A stretch of 64,000 nt of DNA from an uncultured Clostridia bacterium (GTDB lineage: Bacteria > Bacillota > Clostridia > TANB77 > CAG-508). This document shows, piece by piece, positions 9,705 through 19,873 of the stretch. The notes under the pieces are model-generated. The model saw only the letters and a list, made by a program, of their open reading frames with translations. It did no database searches and was not told where the DNA came from. The first letter of the stretch is position 1. Each line of letters starts with the position of its first letter. Both the position numbers and the translations under genes were made by a program. The DNA lies in assembly GCA_934141475.1 (NCBI GenBank), contig CAKPCG010000001.1, forward strand, positions 1 to 64,000. Reading direction: 5' to 3'.

Positions 9705-10367
9705 TTAAAATGTATTTCCTCCTGTATTTTCAATACTATCAATCTTCTTATTTACATCGATATAATTTAAAGATGTAACCTCACCCTCATAAGAAAAAGT
9801 ATTATTATTAAAATCCATATTTATAACCATATAACTCCCAACAATAGCAGGGCCACCATTATCACAAGAAATTCTTAGTACATATCTTTTCACATTATTA
9901 TTTTCACTATATGAATATACTTTTTCCACAGTATAATAATCTACGTTTTCTACTTTCGACAAACTATCTAAAATATTTTCTGGTGTGATTTTTTTATCTA
10001 TAAGAGTAGCTTTGCTTTTAAAATCTTCTGTACAATAATTAAATATCCTCTTTTTAATACTCAAATCATCATTTTTCCTTGCTAAATACAAATCATTAAA
10101 AATCTTTTTTTCAACAGATATTACTTTTTTGTATTCATCATCAGAACTTTCCATTTCATCTAAATTCCATTCATAAACCTTTGGATTACTTGTTAAATTA
10201 CTAATTGTCTCTTCTTTTTCTATGGCATTTTGTTTACTTTCTTCAACAATATTTTGAAAATGTTTATTAGTTCCTTTTATAAGAAAACCTGCTATTACTA
10301 TTACCAATATAACCGTTAAAATTTTTTTATCATGTCTACTTATCCAAAGCTTTAATCTATTAATCAT
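9705..10367 (-). CDS. VirB8/TcpC-like single-pass membrane protein (T4SS)
   Basis: A 220-residue protein with a short cytosolic N-terminus, one membrane helix (about 15-31) and an extracytoplasmic domain whose end (VKRYVLRISC then YMVINMDFNNNTFSYEGE) is the beta-rich pattern expected of the NTF2-like fold in VirB8 and TcpC. The same pattern recurs in the neighbouring 355- and 462-residue proteins, suggesting paralogues. VirB8-like proteins link inner-membrane parts of type IV secretion machines. It is the last large gene of the operon, 24 bp after the 935-residue gene. Assignment rests on topology, pattern and context, not on clear sequence identity. Confidence 0.55.
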   Translation of the reverse strand: MINRLKLWISRHDKKILTVILVIVIAGFLIKGTNKHFQNIVEESKQNAIEKEETISNLTSNPKVYEWNLDEMESSDDEYKKVISVEKKIFNDLYLARKNDDLSIKKRIFNYCTEDFKSKATLIDKKITPENILDSLSKVENVDYYTVEKVYSYSENNNVKRYVLRISCDNGGPAIVGSYMVINMDFNNNTFSYEGEVTSLNYIDVNKKIDSIENTGGNTF

Positions 10368-10391
10368 ATACCTTACTCCCTATTTTTAAAT

Positions 10392-13199
10392 TTAATATTC
10401 ACGAATAACTTCTTCTGATTTTATATTAACCTTATATGTAGCATATACCTCACCTGTAGATATACCTTTTATAGTAACCTTGTACTTGTCTTCTTCAATT
10501 TTAGCAGCCTTATAATCACAAGAATCGTCATCTCCATATTCTGCTTTAACAAGTTTAACAGCTCTTTTCTCTTTCTTTTCATCTTCAGATAACCATTCGT
10601 CTTCGTCTTTTTCAACAACATCATCTGCAGGAACTCTTCTTTCAGCTCTAGATTTAGATACTTGTGTTGAAAATTCTTTGCAGAATTTCTTACAAAATCT
10701 AATAACAAGTATTGTTAATATTACTGCTACAACAGCCACATAAAGAGGAACCTCACTTGCTAAATATACATTATCCTGCACTAGTATGTAATATAGTAGC
10801 GATACCACTGGTCTTATAAAAATCAAATAGAAATAAAATTTCAGCCACTTACCTAAAAATCCTTTAGAGCCAGTAACAACTATATAAGCATTTAATAATA
10901 CTATTAATGGTGATATAGCTGTAATTAGTGCTAAAATAAGTGTTCTTAATACAAATACAAATACAAGAACATATTTAAATACTGTAATTGCTATTCCCCC
11001 TATAATATTTACTGCGTTTTTCATTGTATACTGGGTCCAATCAAATTGAGATTGGAACATCATAAGTCCTTCTATATTAGTTTCAAAGTAATAATTAATC
11101 AATTTATTTCCAGATGACACTCCTCCGTCAGATGTAGCTCCTGTTGCAATGCTTTCTGTTCCAGCAAGCCATCCCCATCCACTGAAGTCCCAAATGCTTT
11201 TCCATTCATCAATTGTATGAACAACAACTCCTGTTTCGCCTCTACCAGTACAACTTATAATTTGGCCATTTCCTACATATATTCCAACATGTCCTGCATC
11301 TATTCCATTACAATGTGTTCCACTTGAACTTCTAAATGAAAATACAGCTGCCCCAGGAACAATATTTTCTGAAGAATTTGAAACAATTGAATCAATACCT
11401 GCCTGATGAGCACAGCAATGACGAGGTATTTCTGTATCATTTTTTCCTAAAGCTTTTCTGTACACTGCTTCTACCCACATCTCACAATATCCTCCAGGTG
11501 CACCTAAGTTATCCATTGTTTTTGCCTGATCTATGACTTTCTGTCTTAAAGAATTACTTTCTGCTGTTTCCACAATTGAATTAGAATTTGTACTTGAAGC
11601 ACCTCCTGAAATATTGCTTGATATAGTTTCATATACCCTACTAGAAATCTTTTTTATTTTTTCTATGGCTTTTGCATCATCAGTTACCTTTGATGACATT
11701 ATAACCAAAATATAATTTCCATCTTCTTTATATACTATAGCTGCATCATTTTCTACTATTCCATCTCGATAATCACTACCTAGTTCCCCTGTTTTATTAG
11801 CAACTGTAACATTTGATGGAACACCTGCTGGTATTTTGCTTCTATGTGTTTGGTCTTTCATATATCCTAAAATTTTACCAGCACCTGGTATCGAATCATT
11901 ATATATTTTTTTAAGTAATTCTGCAACATCATTAGCACATGTTAGATTATCTTTAGAATATACAGTTATTCCAAAATTTCTATTAAGTTCTGTTTTAGAA
12001 TATTTATTTTCTTCCAGATACTTATTAACCTTACCATATCCACCTAAACTTTTAATAATTCTATTAGCTGCATTGTTATCACTATTGCTAATCATTAATT
12101 TCATATCATTTTCATTTACTTTATAATAAAATGTATTTTTTTGCTGAGAATATGCTGCCGCAGCAATAAACAATTTAATAACACTTGCAGATGACATTTG
12201 CTGATTAGTATCTTTTAAGACTGCCTTTGAACCTGTTTTTAGATTTTCGGCATAAACCGACCAATTTCCCCCCGAAGATGTATCACTTAATATGCTTTCA
12301 ATATCCTGAGATATAACAGAAGTTCCCATTGTGCTATTATTAACACTAGATTGTTGAATAATTTCTGAATTTTTTACAAATACTCCAATATTATTTTTAT
12401 CAATCTCACCAACTTTTCCAACTGTACCTACAACCTCTGCAAAACTTGTAATTATATTAATAATATATACAAGAGATGCAAGTATAAGAAGTGATGCAAA
12501 CCATTGATTTACCAATCTTTTTGCCTTTAAACTTTTATCAATATTTCCTCCATCAAAAACATTTGAATATGGTAAAAATCCTTTACCTCCTGAAACTGCG
12601 GACATAACCATAACAACTGACATATAAAGTAACAGTGTTAACATTATAGCAATTGCTATATATAGGCTCACTTTAAATACCGTTCTTACCAAATCCCTAA
12701 TAGTTTCAAAAGTTTTTTTATCTTTTTCCTCTTTTTGTTGCTCATCTGCTGAAATCGAACTATCTGATTCACTTGTTGTTTTTGTTGATTGATTTTTTAT
12801 TTTTTTTGCTTCTTTCTTTTTGCTTGTACTCTTATTATTATTATTTTTTTTATTTTTATTTTTATTTTTATTACTGTTCTTATTACTACTATTACTATCG
12901 CTATTATCACTTGTTGAATTTTCACTACTTCCCAAAAAATCTATATTAAATAAACTTTTTGTTCCATACAATATTTTTTCAATTGTAGTTTGTATACATG
13001 GGAGCTTTTCATTTTGAATCATCTCATTTGCATCTATCTCAACATCAAAATCTTCTGGTTCATTGTCACCCTCTATTATTTTATACCCAATCATTCTTTT
13101 TACTTCATCAATAGTATATGAGTAACTTATACTAGCAAACTGGCATATAGCACAAATAATACAAACACCTACAATAAAAAAACGTTTAAATTTTTTCAT
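10392..13199 (-). CDS. VirB6-like membrane protein fused to beta-lactamase-like and NlpC/P60 domains
   Basis: A 935-residue multidomain envelope protein. It has a signal peptide (1-27), a Ser/Asn/Lys-rich linker (about 91-165) and membrane helices at about 172-202 and 232-252. A class A beta-lactamase-like domain (about 300-525) has all three active-site motifs: S339-V-I-K342, S373-D-N375 and K469-T-G471. An NlpC/P60 domain (about 550-680) has the catalytic Cys572 (GGYCEMWVEA) and His637 (DAGHVGIYVG). A C-terminal VirB6/TrbL-like block of helices lies at about 728-834 (RTLILALITAISPL), followed by a charged tail. The enzymatic domains would face the wall. Likely roles are opening and remodelling peptidoglycan at the secretion channel; antibiotic hydrolysis is possible but not indicated. 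Active-site completeness suggests both domains work. Confidence 0.85.
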   Translation of the reverse strand: MKKFKRFFIVGVCIICAICQFASISYSYTIDEVKRMIGYKIIEGDNEPEDFDVEIDANEMIQNEKLPCIQTTIEKILYGTKSLFNIDFLGSSENSTSDNSDSNSSNKNSNKNKNKNKKNNNNKSTSKKKEAKKIKNQSTKTTSESDSSISADEQQKEEKDKKTFETIRDLVRTVFKVSLYIAIAIMLTLLLYMSVVMVMSAVSGGKGFLPYSNVFDGGNIDKSLKAKRLVNQWFASLLILASLVYIINIITSFAEVVGTVGKVGEIDKNNIGVFVKNSEIIQQSSVNNSTMGTSVISQDIESILSDTSSGGNWSVYAENLKTGSKAVLKDTNQQMSSASVIKLFIAAAAYSQQKNTFYYKVNENDMKLMISNSDNNAANRIIKSLGGYGKVNKYLEENKYSKTELNRNFGITVYSKDNLTCANDVAELLKKIYNDSIPGAGKILGYMKDQTHRSKIPAGVPSNVTVANKTGELGSDYRDGIVENDAAIVYKEDGNYILVIMSSKVTDDAKAIEKIKKISSRVYETISSNISGGASSTNSNSIVETAESNSLRQKVIDQAKTMDNLGAPGGYCEMWVEAVYRKALGKNDTEIPRHCCAHQAGIDSIVSNSSENIVPGAAVFSFRSSSGTHCNGIDAGHVGIYVGNGQIISCTGRGETGVVVHTIDEWKSIWDFSGWGWLAGTESIATGATSDGGVSSGNKLINYYFETNIEGLMMFQSQFDWTQYTMKNAVNIIGGIAITVFKYVLVFVFVLRTLILALITAISPLIVLLNAYIVVTGSKGFLGKWLKFYFYLIFIRPVVSLLYYILVQDNVYLASEVPLYVAVVAVILTILVIRFCKKFCKEFSTQVSKSRAERRVPADDVVEKDEDEWLSEDEKKEKRAVKLVKAEYGDDDSCDYKAAKIEEDKYKVTIKGISTGEVYATYKVNIKSEEVIREY

Positions 13200-13215
13200 A
13201 TGCTATATCCCTCCT

Positions 13216-14283
13216 TTATACTCCCAGTTTTATTGAAAAATTCATAATTGAACTTGCATTTATAATGTAATTATTATTATTTGAATCTGTACAATAATAA
13301 CTATTACTATCGTTTTCTTTCTTTATCAAATTATAATCATCTAAAGACATTTTACTAATATTTGCTTTATTCTCAGAAATGTATTTTCTAAATTCTGCTA
13401 AAGAATTGAAATTATTGTTTTTATATTCTTCATCTAAATATTCATATGCAACACTTGAAGCATACATACACATATCTCTAAAAGCTTTTGTATACTTAAC
13501 AAGCAATTCTTTTGTATTAATTATATCATAATTAACTTTATTATTATCATTTGACTCAATACTATTTATTTCTTTATTTAAATTTAAAACCTTAATATCT
13601 GTTATTGTATCAATTGTTGGTTCTATTTCATAAGTTTTATTTACATAATCAAAATAAATTATAAAATTCAAATACTTAACATCGTTTTTCTCATCTACAA
13701 ATAATGTATGTGCAACATATCTTACAACATTACTATTTTCCACCATATATTGTAACATTTTTGTAATTGTTATAAATTTTAAATTTTCAGTATTTTTAGC
13801 TAATTCCTCAATATTAGATTTGCTTATATTTTCTTTTTTTATATAGTCTTTTGCTAACTGATTTAAAATTTCGTTTTTTATACTATCTATATCCTCTTCT
13901 TCATCATCGTCTGAATTATTTATTGAATCCAAATTGTCCAAATAGTTAGTTAAACAATTTTGAACCGTATAAAAATAAGTTGCATTACTTACATTTTCTG
14001 CTGTTTCATAATTATATACAATATCTGCTCCCCCTTCTTCAAGAGAGTTTAAATCATATTTTGCTTTACTGGTTTGATTTTCTGTAGAACTTATATTTTT
14101 TTCTTCTGTAGCATTTTCACTTAATGTAGAATTTTCATTAATTTGGTTATATGCTATTTCATTGTTTATATTAGTTACTGTATTACTGTCATTTCCTTCT
14201 ATACGAAATATTGCTCCAAGTATTATAAATAAAATTATTATTAATAATATAACTATTACTTTTATTATTTTAGTATTTTTCAT
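13216..14283 (-). CDS. VirB8/TcpC-like membrane-anchored protein (T4SS)
   Basis: A 355-residue protein with an N-terminal membrane helix (about 8-27), an Asn/Ser/Glu-rich linker and an extracytoplasmic region containing VVRYVAHTLFV followed by LNFIIYFDYVNKTYEIEPT. This is the same strand pattern seen in the two other VirB8-like proteins of the operon. A second, similar half may follow (about 255-350). It lies between the secreted NlpC/P60 gene and the 935-residue fusion gene, 16 bp upstream of the latter. The ribosome site before the ATG is weak. Identification as VirB8-like is inference from topology and repetition of the pattern. Confidence 0.5.
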   Translation of the reverse strand: MKNTKIIKVIVILLIIILFIILGAIFRIEGNDSNTVTNINNEIAYNQINENSTLSENATEEKNISSTENQTSKAKYDLNSLEEGGADIVYNYETAENVSNATYFYTVQNCLTNYLDNLDSINNSDDDEEEDIDSIKNEILNQLAKDYIKKENISKSNIEELAKNTENLKFITITKMLQYMVENSNVVRYVAHTLFVDEKNDVKYLNFIIYFDYVNKTYEIEPTIDTITDIKVLNLNKEINSIESNDNNKVNYDIINTKELLVKYTKAFRDMCMYASSVAYEYLDEEYKNNNFNSLAEFRKYISENKANISKMSLDDYNLIKKENDSNSYYCTDSNNNNYIINASSIMNFSIKLGV

Positions 14284-14331
14284 AATCTCTATAAATCATA
14301 AAATATGATTTATCTCCTCTCTAATAATATT

Positions 14332-15655
14332 TTATGGCATTCTATATACTAAACAGCTTGAAATATCATAAGTATATGGTTCTCCTATTGGTCCTTTTCC
14401 ACTTGTACGGAAAACCGCTGTTGCTTCATCCCAAATCTTACCATCACCAGCATAAATCGCCGCATGTCTATCTAATTTATCTATAACATCCCCTGGCTGA
14501 GCTTCTGATGGATCAACTTTCTTCCATCCAGCTTCTTCCATAATTGCAGGTATTCCTTCTGCATGTGCAGAATGCATAGCATGCCTATTTATTATATCTG
14601 CAGATACAACTCCGGCATAATATAGTACACATGATACATATGTTGCACAACATACATAATGCGCCTTATATACTTGTTCTTCAACTCCACTTACATAATC
14701 TAATTTACCATAATCAGTATAATATCCTCCACTACCATTAGGGCTTCTTGGATATTCACATCCTCTTTCTATCATCATTTTAGTTACAATTTCACAAGCC
14801 GCTAAAACATCTCCATTCCCTTGTCCGTTAACACCAAGCGAACCTGATTTTCCATCACTTCTTCCGCCTTCTTTAAATTGATAAAGTGAAGTTATATCAT
14901 TTCTACCAGTAAAAAAGCTATCTAAAAAATTCACAGTAGTTGACCATATATCTCTAACAGCTGAACCAATCATACCTTTTAATGTTGATTCTTCTTGATC
15001 TCTTGAGCTAACTCCTCCAACAGAATAAACACCTCTTAGTCCAACAGGTCCATCTGGATGCGTAAAATAGCTTCCTCCATTTTGTATTTTCTCAATAGGA
15101 CATAATGTTGCTAAAAACGCATTTGGTGCATAGGAATAATCTTTTAATATAACTTCCAAAATATTACATTGATTTCCACTTCTATGTCCCCAATGTTGTC
15201 CATCTGTCCATATAAACATGTCATCATCACCTTTTGTATCTCCCATAAGACATGGATAAACTTGTCCATTTTTTACATATATATCAACATAATCACCTGC
15301 TTCACCAAATATAGGAGCTAAAGCAACTAAATATCTTTGTTGTCCTGCAACCGTAACATATGCCCAGTTATTATCATCTTTTGGTTTACCTTGACTCGCC
15401 CATAATTGATTAACTTGATACTGCAAAGTTGTACTATCCCAAGAAATATCCTCTCTTTCATATGTTGCACCATACTGAGAAATCTCTGTCGGTACTTCAA
15501 TCATAAGACCTTCTTTACTTTGAGGAACAGTTCCATCTCCGGGTTGTTGCCGCAAAAATCGAACCAAATAGTTCACTAAAAGATGGCAATAAAATTGTTA
15601 CAATAATCATAATAGAAACTATAGACATAATTTTATTATTTATCTTTTTTTTCAT
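14332..15655 (-). CDS. Secreted NlpC/P60 protein, read through a CGG +1 frameshift
   Basis: The start ATG at 15655 follows GAGGGGAGC and opens a signal peptide ending near SIFAATT. The frame closes soon after codon 39, an in-frame CGG at 15539-15541. Skipping its C continues as GDGTVPQSKEG and yields one 440-residue protein (1324 bases minus one is divisible by three). The mature protein has a mid region of unknown type and a C-terminal NlpC/P60-like domain with VCCATYVSCVLYYAG (catalytic Cys) and DRHAAIYAGDG (His), expected to cut peptide cross-links in peptidoglycan. It would be a wall-opening enzyme of the secretion operon. Without the shift, the exported enzyme would lack its signal peptide. 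Confidence 0.8.
15539..15541 (-). other. +1 frameshift site: in-frame CGG (codon 39, NlpC/P60 gene)
   Basis: The upstream frame reads ACC CGG AGA; the downstream frame needs ACC, skip C, GGA GAT. Gly results. The ACC codon has no complementary slip into CCC, so classical P-site slippage is not favoured. Confidence 0.8.
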
Positions 15656-15680
15656 ATATTGCTCCCCTCTAATAAAATGT

Positions 15681-17069
15681 TTAATTTGCTATACTTATTG
15701 TAAACTCTCCATCTCCCTCAAGTGAAACTGTCATAGTCAACGTTTTAGAAGAACTTACACTATTTTTATCATCTATTTTAACTTTAAATTGATATGTAGT
15801 TTGAGTTATAATTAAATAATCATCATCTATAGCATAATTATTTTCTGCATAAAAAGTATCGTCTAAAAATTTATAGAAATCTTCTGGATTTTTATAATAA
15901 TTATTTTTTGGTACAGGATTTAATTTTCTGTATACAAAATCATAATCATAATTATTTATTGCCTTTATAACTCTATTTACACAATCTTTTGCTTGTGCTT
16001 GATTAAAGAATTGATTGTAAAAATCTACATCTTGTACAATTTCATAGTCATCTAATGAAATCTTATAATTCATTAAATCTTCAACCAAAAACACATATTC
16101 ATTTTTACTTTTACCAATTCCAACATATTTTACTTTGCCATTTCCTAAGCTTGTAATTTCATATTCAGATAAAGAATCTAAATATAAGTCTGTTTTATTA
16201 TCATTTATGTAATTTTCTAAGTCTTCATAATTTGGATATTTAATTTTTTTATACTTATCATTTATACAATTATATAAATGTTCATTATCAAACATTAAAT
16301 CAAATTTAAATCTCTCGTATAATTCATCCATAAAACCTTCATCATTCATTTTTTCTTTTTCATATGTATTAGAACTTGTTTTAGTTATACGTTCGTGAGT
16401 ATTGCTAGATTCAATTGCAAAAGCATTCATATTTAACTTATTCGTTTGTTTTAGATATTCATACGGATATATTGAAAAAACTTGATCTGTTGTATCAACT
16501 CTTATCCATAAAATTGATTTACTTAAACTATCATCTTCATTTTCCAAAACACTTGAAACATAATAAAGGTGTTGGTCAGAAGTTACTTTACCTCTATAAA
16601 TTTCATCAATTCTGAAAGTAGGATTTGTAAAATTATTTGTTTCTGAATAGTTTTCATTTGTTATGTTAAACTCAGAAATAACATCTTTATCTAAAATCTC
16701 AACTGGATTCTCAATATAGTTTGACTGATAATACTTTTTTAAACATTCCTTTACAATAGAATATGACTCTATATCTAAAATTTTCTCTATAGTAATTTTT
16801 TGACTTTTACTATTTCCCTCACTATTAATAACCGTATTTTCTTCTTCGTCATCGATATCATCATCTTCTTCGTCACTATCTTTATCATCATTACTGTTAG
16901 TTTTATTTTGATTACTGCTATCATCTAGCTTTACATTATTTACACTTTTATCATCTTGACTATTATCTTTGTAGAAAAAAATAGCTGCTAAAATTATAAA
17001 TAATATTAAAAATAAAATACAAAATAATGTAATTATAACATTTTTTATTATAAACTTTCTATCTTTCAA
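15681..17069 (-). CDS. VirB8/TcpC-like membrane protein, two extracytoplasmic repeats
   Basis: About 462 residues. The best start is TTG at 17069, eight bases after GGAGG; a GTG at 17078 lies within that site. A membrane helix (about 8-31) precedes a highly acidic Asp/Asn/Ser linker and an extracytoplasmic part. The latter contains HLYYVSSVLENED and ILWIRVDTTDQVFSIYPYE, the same strand pattern as in the other two VirB8-like proteins, and a C-terminal half ending YQFKVKIDDKNSVSS. It is probably a scaffold protein of the secretion channel. It lies 22 bp after the M15 peptidase gene and 26 bp before the NlpC/P60 gene, so wall hydrolases and VirB8-like proteins alternate here. Confidence 0.5.
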   Translation of the reverse strand: MKDRKFIIKNVIITLFCILFLILFIILAAIFFYKDNSQDDKSVNNVKLDDSSNQNKTNSNDDKDSDEEDDDIDDEEENTVINSEGNSKSQKITIEKILDIESYSIVKECLKKYYQSNYIENPVEILDKDVISEFNITNENYSETNNFTNPTFRIDEIYRGKVTSDQHLYYVSSVLENEDDSLSKSILWIRVDTTDQVFSIYPYEYLKQTNKLNMNAFAIESSNTHERITKTSSNTYEKEKMNDEGFMDELYERFKFDLMFDNEHLYNCINDKYKKIKYPNYEDLENYINDNKTDLYLDSLSEYEITSLGNGKVKYVGIGKSKNEYVFLVEDLMNYKISLDDYEIVQDVDFYNQFFNQAQAKDCVNRVIKAINNYDYDFVYRKLNPVPKNNYYKNPEDFYKFLDDTFYAENNYAIDDDYLIITQTTYQFKVKIDDKNSVSSSKTLTMTVSLEGDGEFTISIAN

Positions 17070-17090
17070 TACCAACACCTCCCTTCTATA

Positions 17091-17943
17091 TTAATTCGAA
17101 TAACCATATGTTTGTATTCTCTGTTCTCTTGTCATTCCGTCTCCAATAAAACTAAAATGGTTTAAAGATTCTCCGGTATTTTTAGAATCTCCTCCCCATA
17201 CCAAAGTATATTCGTGTGCTAATCGAACTACTGGTGAGCCTTGATATATTATTTGATATTTTGAATGTGTTTCATCTAATTTTTGCCATTCCTCTTTTGT
17301 ATATGTCTTTCCGTTATTTCCTGAAGTTCCAGAATTTATATCAATTGCTGCTCCAAACCTATGTGACGATTTCCAGCCTAAATTAGGTTCTACTTTATAT
17401 CCAAAAACCGATGTAACTACAAAATCTGGTGCATTTATATATAAATCTGAAAAAAATGAACTCCATATTTCAGCTGTAGATTCATTTACTCTAATTGATA
17501 ATTCCTTAGTTGTCTTATTCATGTTTTTCTCATCCGACGGATTTTCCCATGTCCTTACTTTAACCGAAATTGTTTTTAACCTTGCAAGTACATTTTTTTC
17601 TAATTTATCTGAGTTTTTTACTTCTTTTGTTGTAGGCTGGCTAGATAAAATCTCGCCAGTCATTTGTTTCCACCAAGTTGAATCTTTGGTTATTAACTTA
17701 TTTTGTACATTTCTACTCATATTTGTTGTAATTGCTCCTGTTACAGAATCACCTGATCCTGAACTAGAGCTCGATGTTCCTGAACTAGAACTTGTTCCAG
17801 TACTAGATGAAGTGCTTTTCCTAATTCCTGCATCTACTATTTCTGTCTTATCTAATACTAATATAACTCCGGCAGAAAATTATAAAAGAAATTATTAAAA
17901 TCGCAATTATAAACAATAACACTTTTTTAATTATTTTTTTCAC
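17091..17943 (-). CDS. M15 family D-Ala-D-Ala carboxypeptidase, read through a CGG +1 frameshift
   Basis: A GTG start at 17943 behind AAAGGA opens a membrane anchor that runs into an early stop unless the C of the in-frame CGG at codon 25 (17869-17871) is skipped. With the skip the hydrophobic helix continues as GVILVLDKTEIVDAG and one 283-residue protein results. A Ser/Gly/Thr linker leads to a peptidase M15 (VanY-like) domain with zinc ligands in SSHRFGAAIDIN (about His194, Asp201) and LNHFSF (about His262). It should trim peptide stems of peptidoglycan, anchored on the outer face of the membrane. It belongs to the secretion operon. Confidence 0.8.
17869..17871 (-). other. +1 frameshift site: in-frame CGG (codon 25, M15 gene)
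   Basis: Upstream frame TTC TGC CGG AGT; downstream frame TGC, skip C, GGA GTT. The restored Gly lies inside the membrane helix, which would otherwise be cut and followed by a stop eight codons later. Confidence 0.8.
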
Positions 17944-17969
17944 AAATCTTTTATTCCTTTCTAAAAATA

Positions 17970-19863
17970 TTAACCATTAGCTCCCGCAGATAATTGTTGT
18001 TGAACTTGCCTACTTGTATATATACTTTGAGATGTAGGTTGTGGTTGTATACCTTGATTTTGTCCATCTGTAGGTGTTGCTCCATATAAATCCATTGCTG
18101 CACCTGCTAAATAATTTCTATTTTGATCTTGCTGTCTTGCCTTATATATATCATAATAACTATCTCTTCTACGTTCAGGATGCTTTTTTAAATAATCTTT
18201 TGTTTCACCATTATCTTGTTTTACCATTTCTTCTACAAATTTCTTTTGTTGTTCTTCTTGTACCTCATTTAACTTTTGTTTAAATTGTTCTATTATATCC
18301 TCTCCTAAAATCGCTTTGAATTCATCCGGATTTTCAATTACTCTATCAATTTCAACAGCTCTTAAAGATTCCATATTTTTGTCTCTTTCTTCTTGCATTA
18401 ATTGTTCTTCTATTAACTCTTTTGCAGCTTCTTTTTTCTCAAGAGGTATTTCTTTGCTTTTCATAACATAATCTTCTGCCTCTTGTTTTATTTCTTCCAT
18501 TCTTTCTTTGCTTATAAAATTAACTTCATCTAAATGATTATCTTTTATATATGAATCAAAACGTGCAACTGAAACACTTGAGCTTAATATTGAATCCGTA
18601 AGTGCCTGTCTAGCTTTAGATTGGAAATCAAATCCTGCATTAGCATTTTGATTTGCAATAAATTGTTTCCTTCTAGTATCATTATCAGCTCTTTGAACTG
18701 CATTTTTACTAATATTAACAATTTTATTAGCATTAAGTTCAGGAAACATTTTTACAGCATTCAAAACCTGACTCATAACACGAGCATTTCTTTTTTGAGT
18801 ATCTATAGAATTTCCTTGTTTTGCATTAAATGTTTCACTTTGAAGTATTCTAAACGAATTATATGCTTTTATCTTTTGATCTCCTGTTAAATTAGCAACT
18901 TTTGGATTTGCAGAAAATTGTGCCAACCCTTGCATATAAGCCATTCCATTTTGCATTTGACCTGTAAATTTTTGAGGAGTTACTACATTTTTATTTACAC
19001 TTACATCATTTACATTAACAAGCACATTACTTCTTTGTGGTAATCCCATTGTTCCATTTCCAAATACCCCTAAACGTTTTGGATTATTTGCAAGCATTCT
19101 CTTTCCACTTGATAAACTATTAACTGCTTTTCTACCTGTTAATGCAGCTATAGTTCCTTTTTTAGTTACCATTTGTCCAACCATTAATGAACCAATTTTT
19201 GAGACACCTCTAATTGCCATACTAGGAACATAAAATTTTCCGCTAGGTGCTGTAATTGATTTTACTTTTCCTGTAATTAAAGTATTAGATTTTGGACTTT
19301 GTTGCATTAAATTGGACCTTCCACTTCTAAAGTTATTACGTATATTGCTTGCCTTTTGAGCTAAACCTTTCGGAGCCTTAAATTTTAAATTGTTTATCAT
19401 TGAAGCTCCTTGGCGTATATCTCTAATTTGTTGGCGCTTAGCTCTAAATCTATTGGCTATTACTCCACTTTGGTTTATAAGACCAATTCCATTTACTGCA
19501 CCAACAATAACATTTACTCCAACTCCAGATCCCATACCAGCTCCCATACCTGATGCTCCATTTAACATATCTGAACCACCAGCAGTTCCATAGTCTTTAC
19601 CTCTCATATCAGGTAAACCTCTTCCACCGGCATTTCCTGCACCAGCACCTTTACTAGAAGCTGCTGGATCTTTTACTGGTCCTTTATTTAAACTTTTAAC
19701 TCTATCTTTTATAGAAAGTCCTCCACCAGAACTTAACATTTTTGTTCCTCCTCCGCCGGAACATATTAAAACTTATTCCATTAGCTTTGCAAAAAGAAAT
19801 TGCTATAATCAATGGTGTTAAAACTCCTATTGCAGTTACTATAAGTGATGAAAATATATCCAT
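17970..19863 (-). CDS. Gly-rich/coiled-coil T4SS protein with N-terminal membrane helix, read through a CGG +1 frameshift
   Basis: An ATG at 19863 directly after GGAGGAAAAA opens MDIFSSLIVTAIGVLTPLII, a membrane helix, and the frame meets CGG at codon 36 (19756-19758). Skipping one C turns the Arg-rich continuation into MFGGGGTKMLSSGGGLSIKD and joins the long frame. This gives 630 residues (1894 bases minus one, divisible by three). The body is basic and Gly-rich (about 40-330), then coiled-coil and acidic (about 430-560), with a Gln-rich tail. I know no enzyme signature in it. Its place directly after the VirB6-like genes suggests it acts like the cytosolic extension found on many VirB6/TrbL proteins; this is inference. 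Confidence 0.72.
19756..19758 (-). other. +1 frameshift site: in-frame CGG (codon 36, Gly-rich T4SS gene)
   Basis: Sequence TTC CGG CGG AGG AGG. Skipping the first C reads GGC GGA GGA GGA (four Gly), joining the start and membrane helix to the long downstream frame. A second CGG follows at once but is out of frame after the shift. Confidence 0.8.
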
Positions 19864-19873
19864 TTTTTCCTCC

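Noticed and set aside
10392..13199. Calling the fusion protein an antibiotic-resistance beta-lactamase
   Set aside because: The motifs show a serine acyl-enzyme fold, but the context is a secretion channel with other wall enzymes, and substrate use cannot be read from the sequence.
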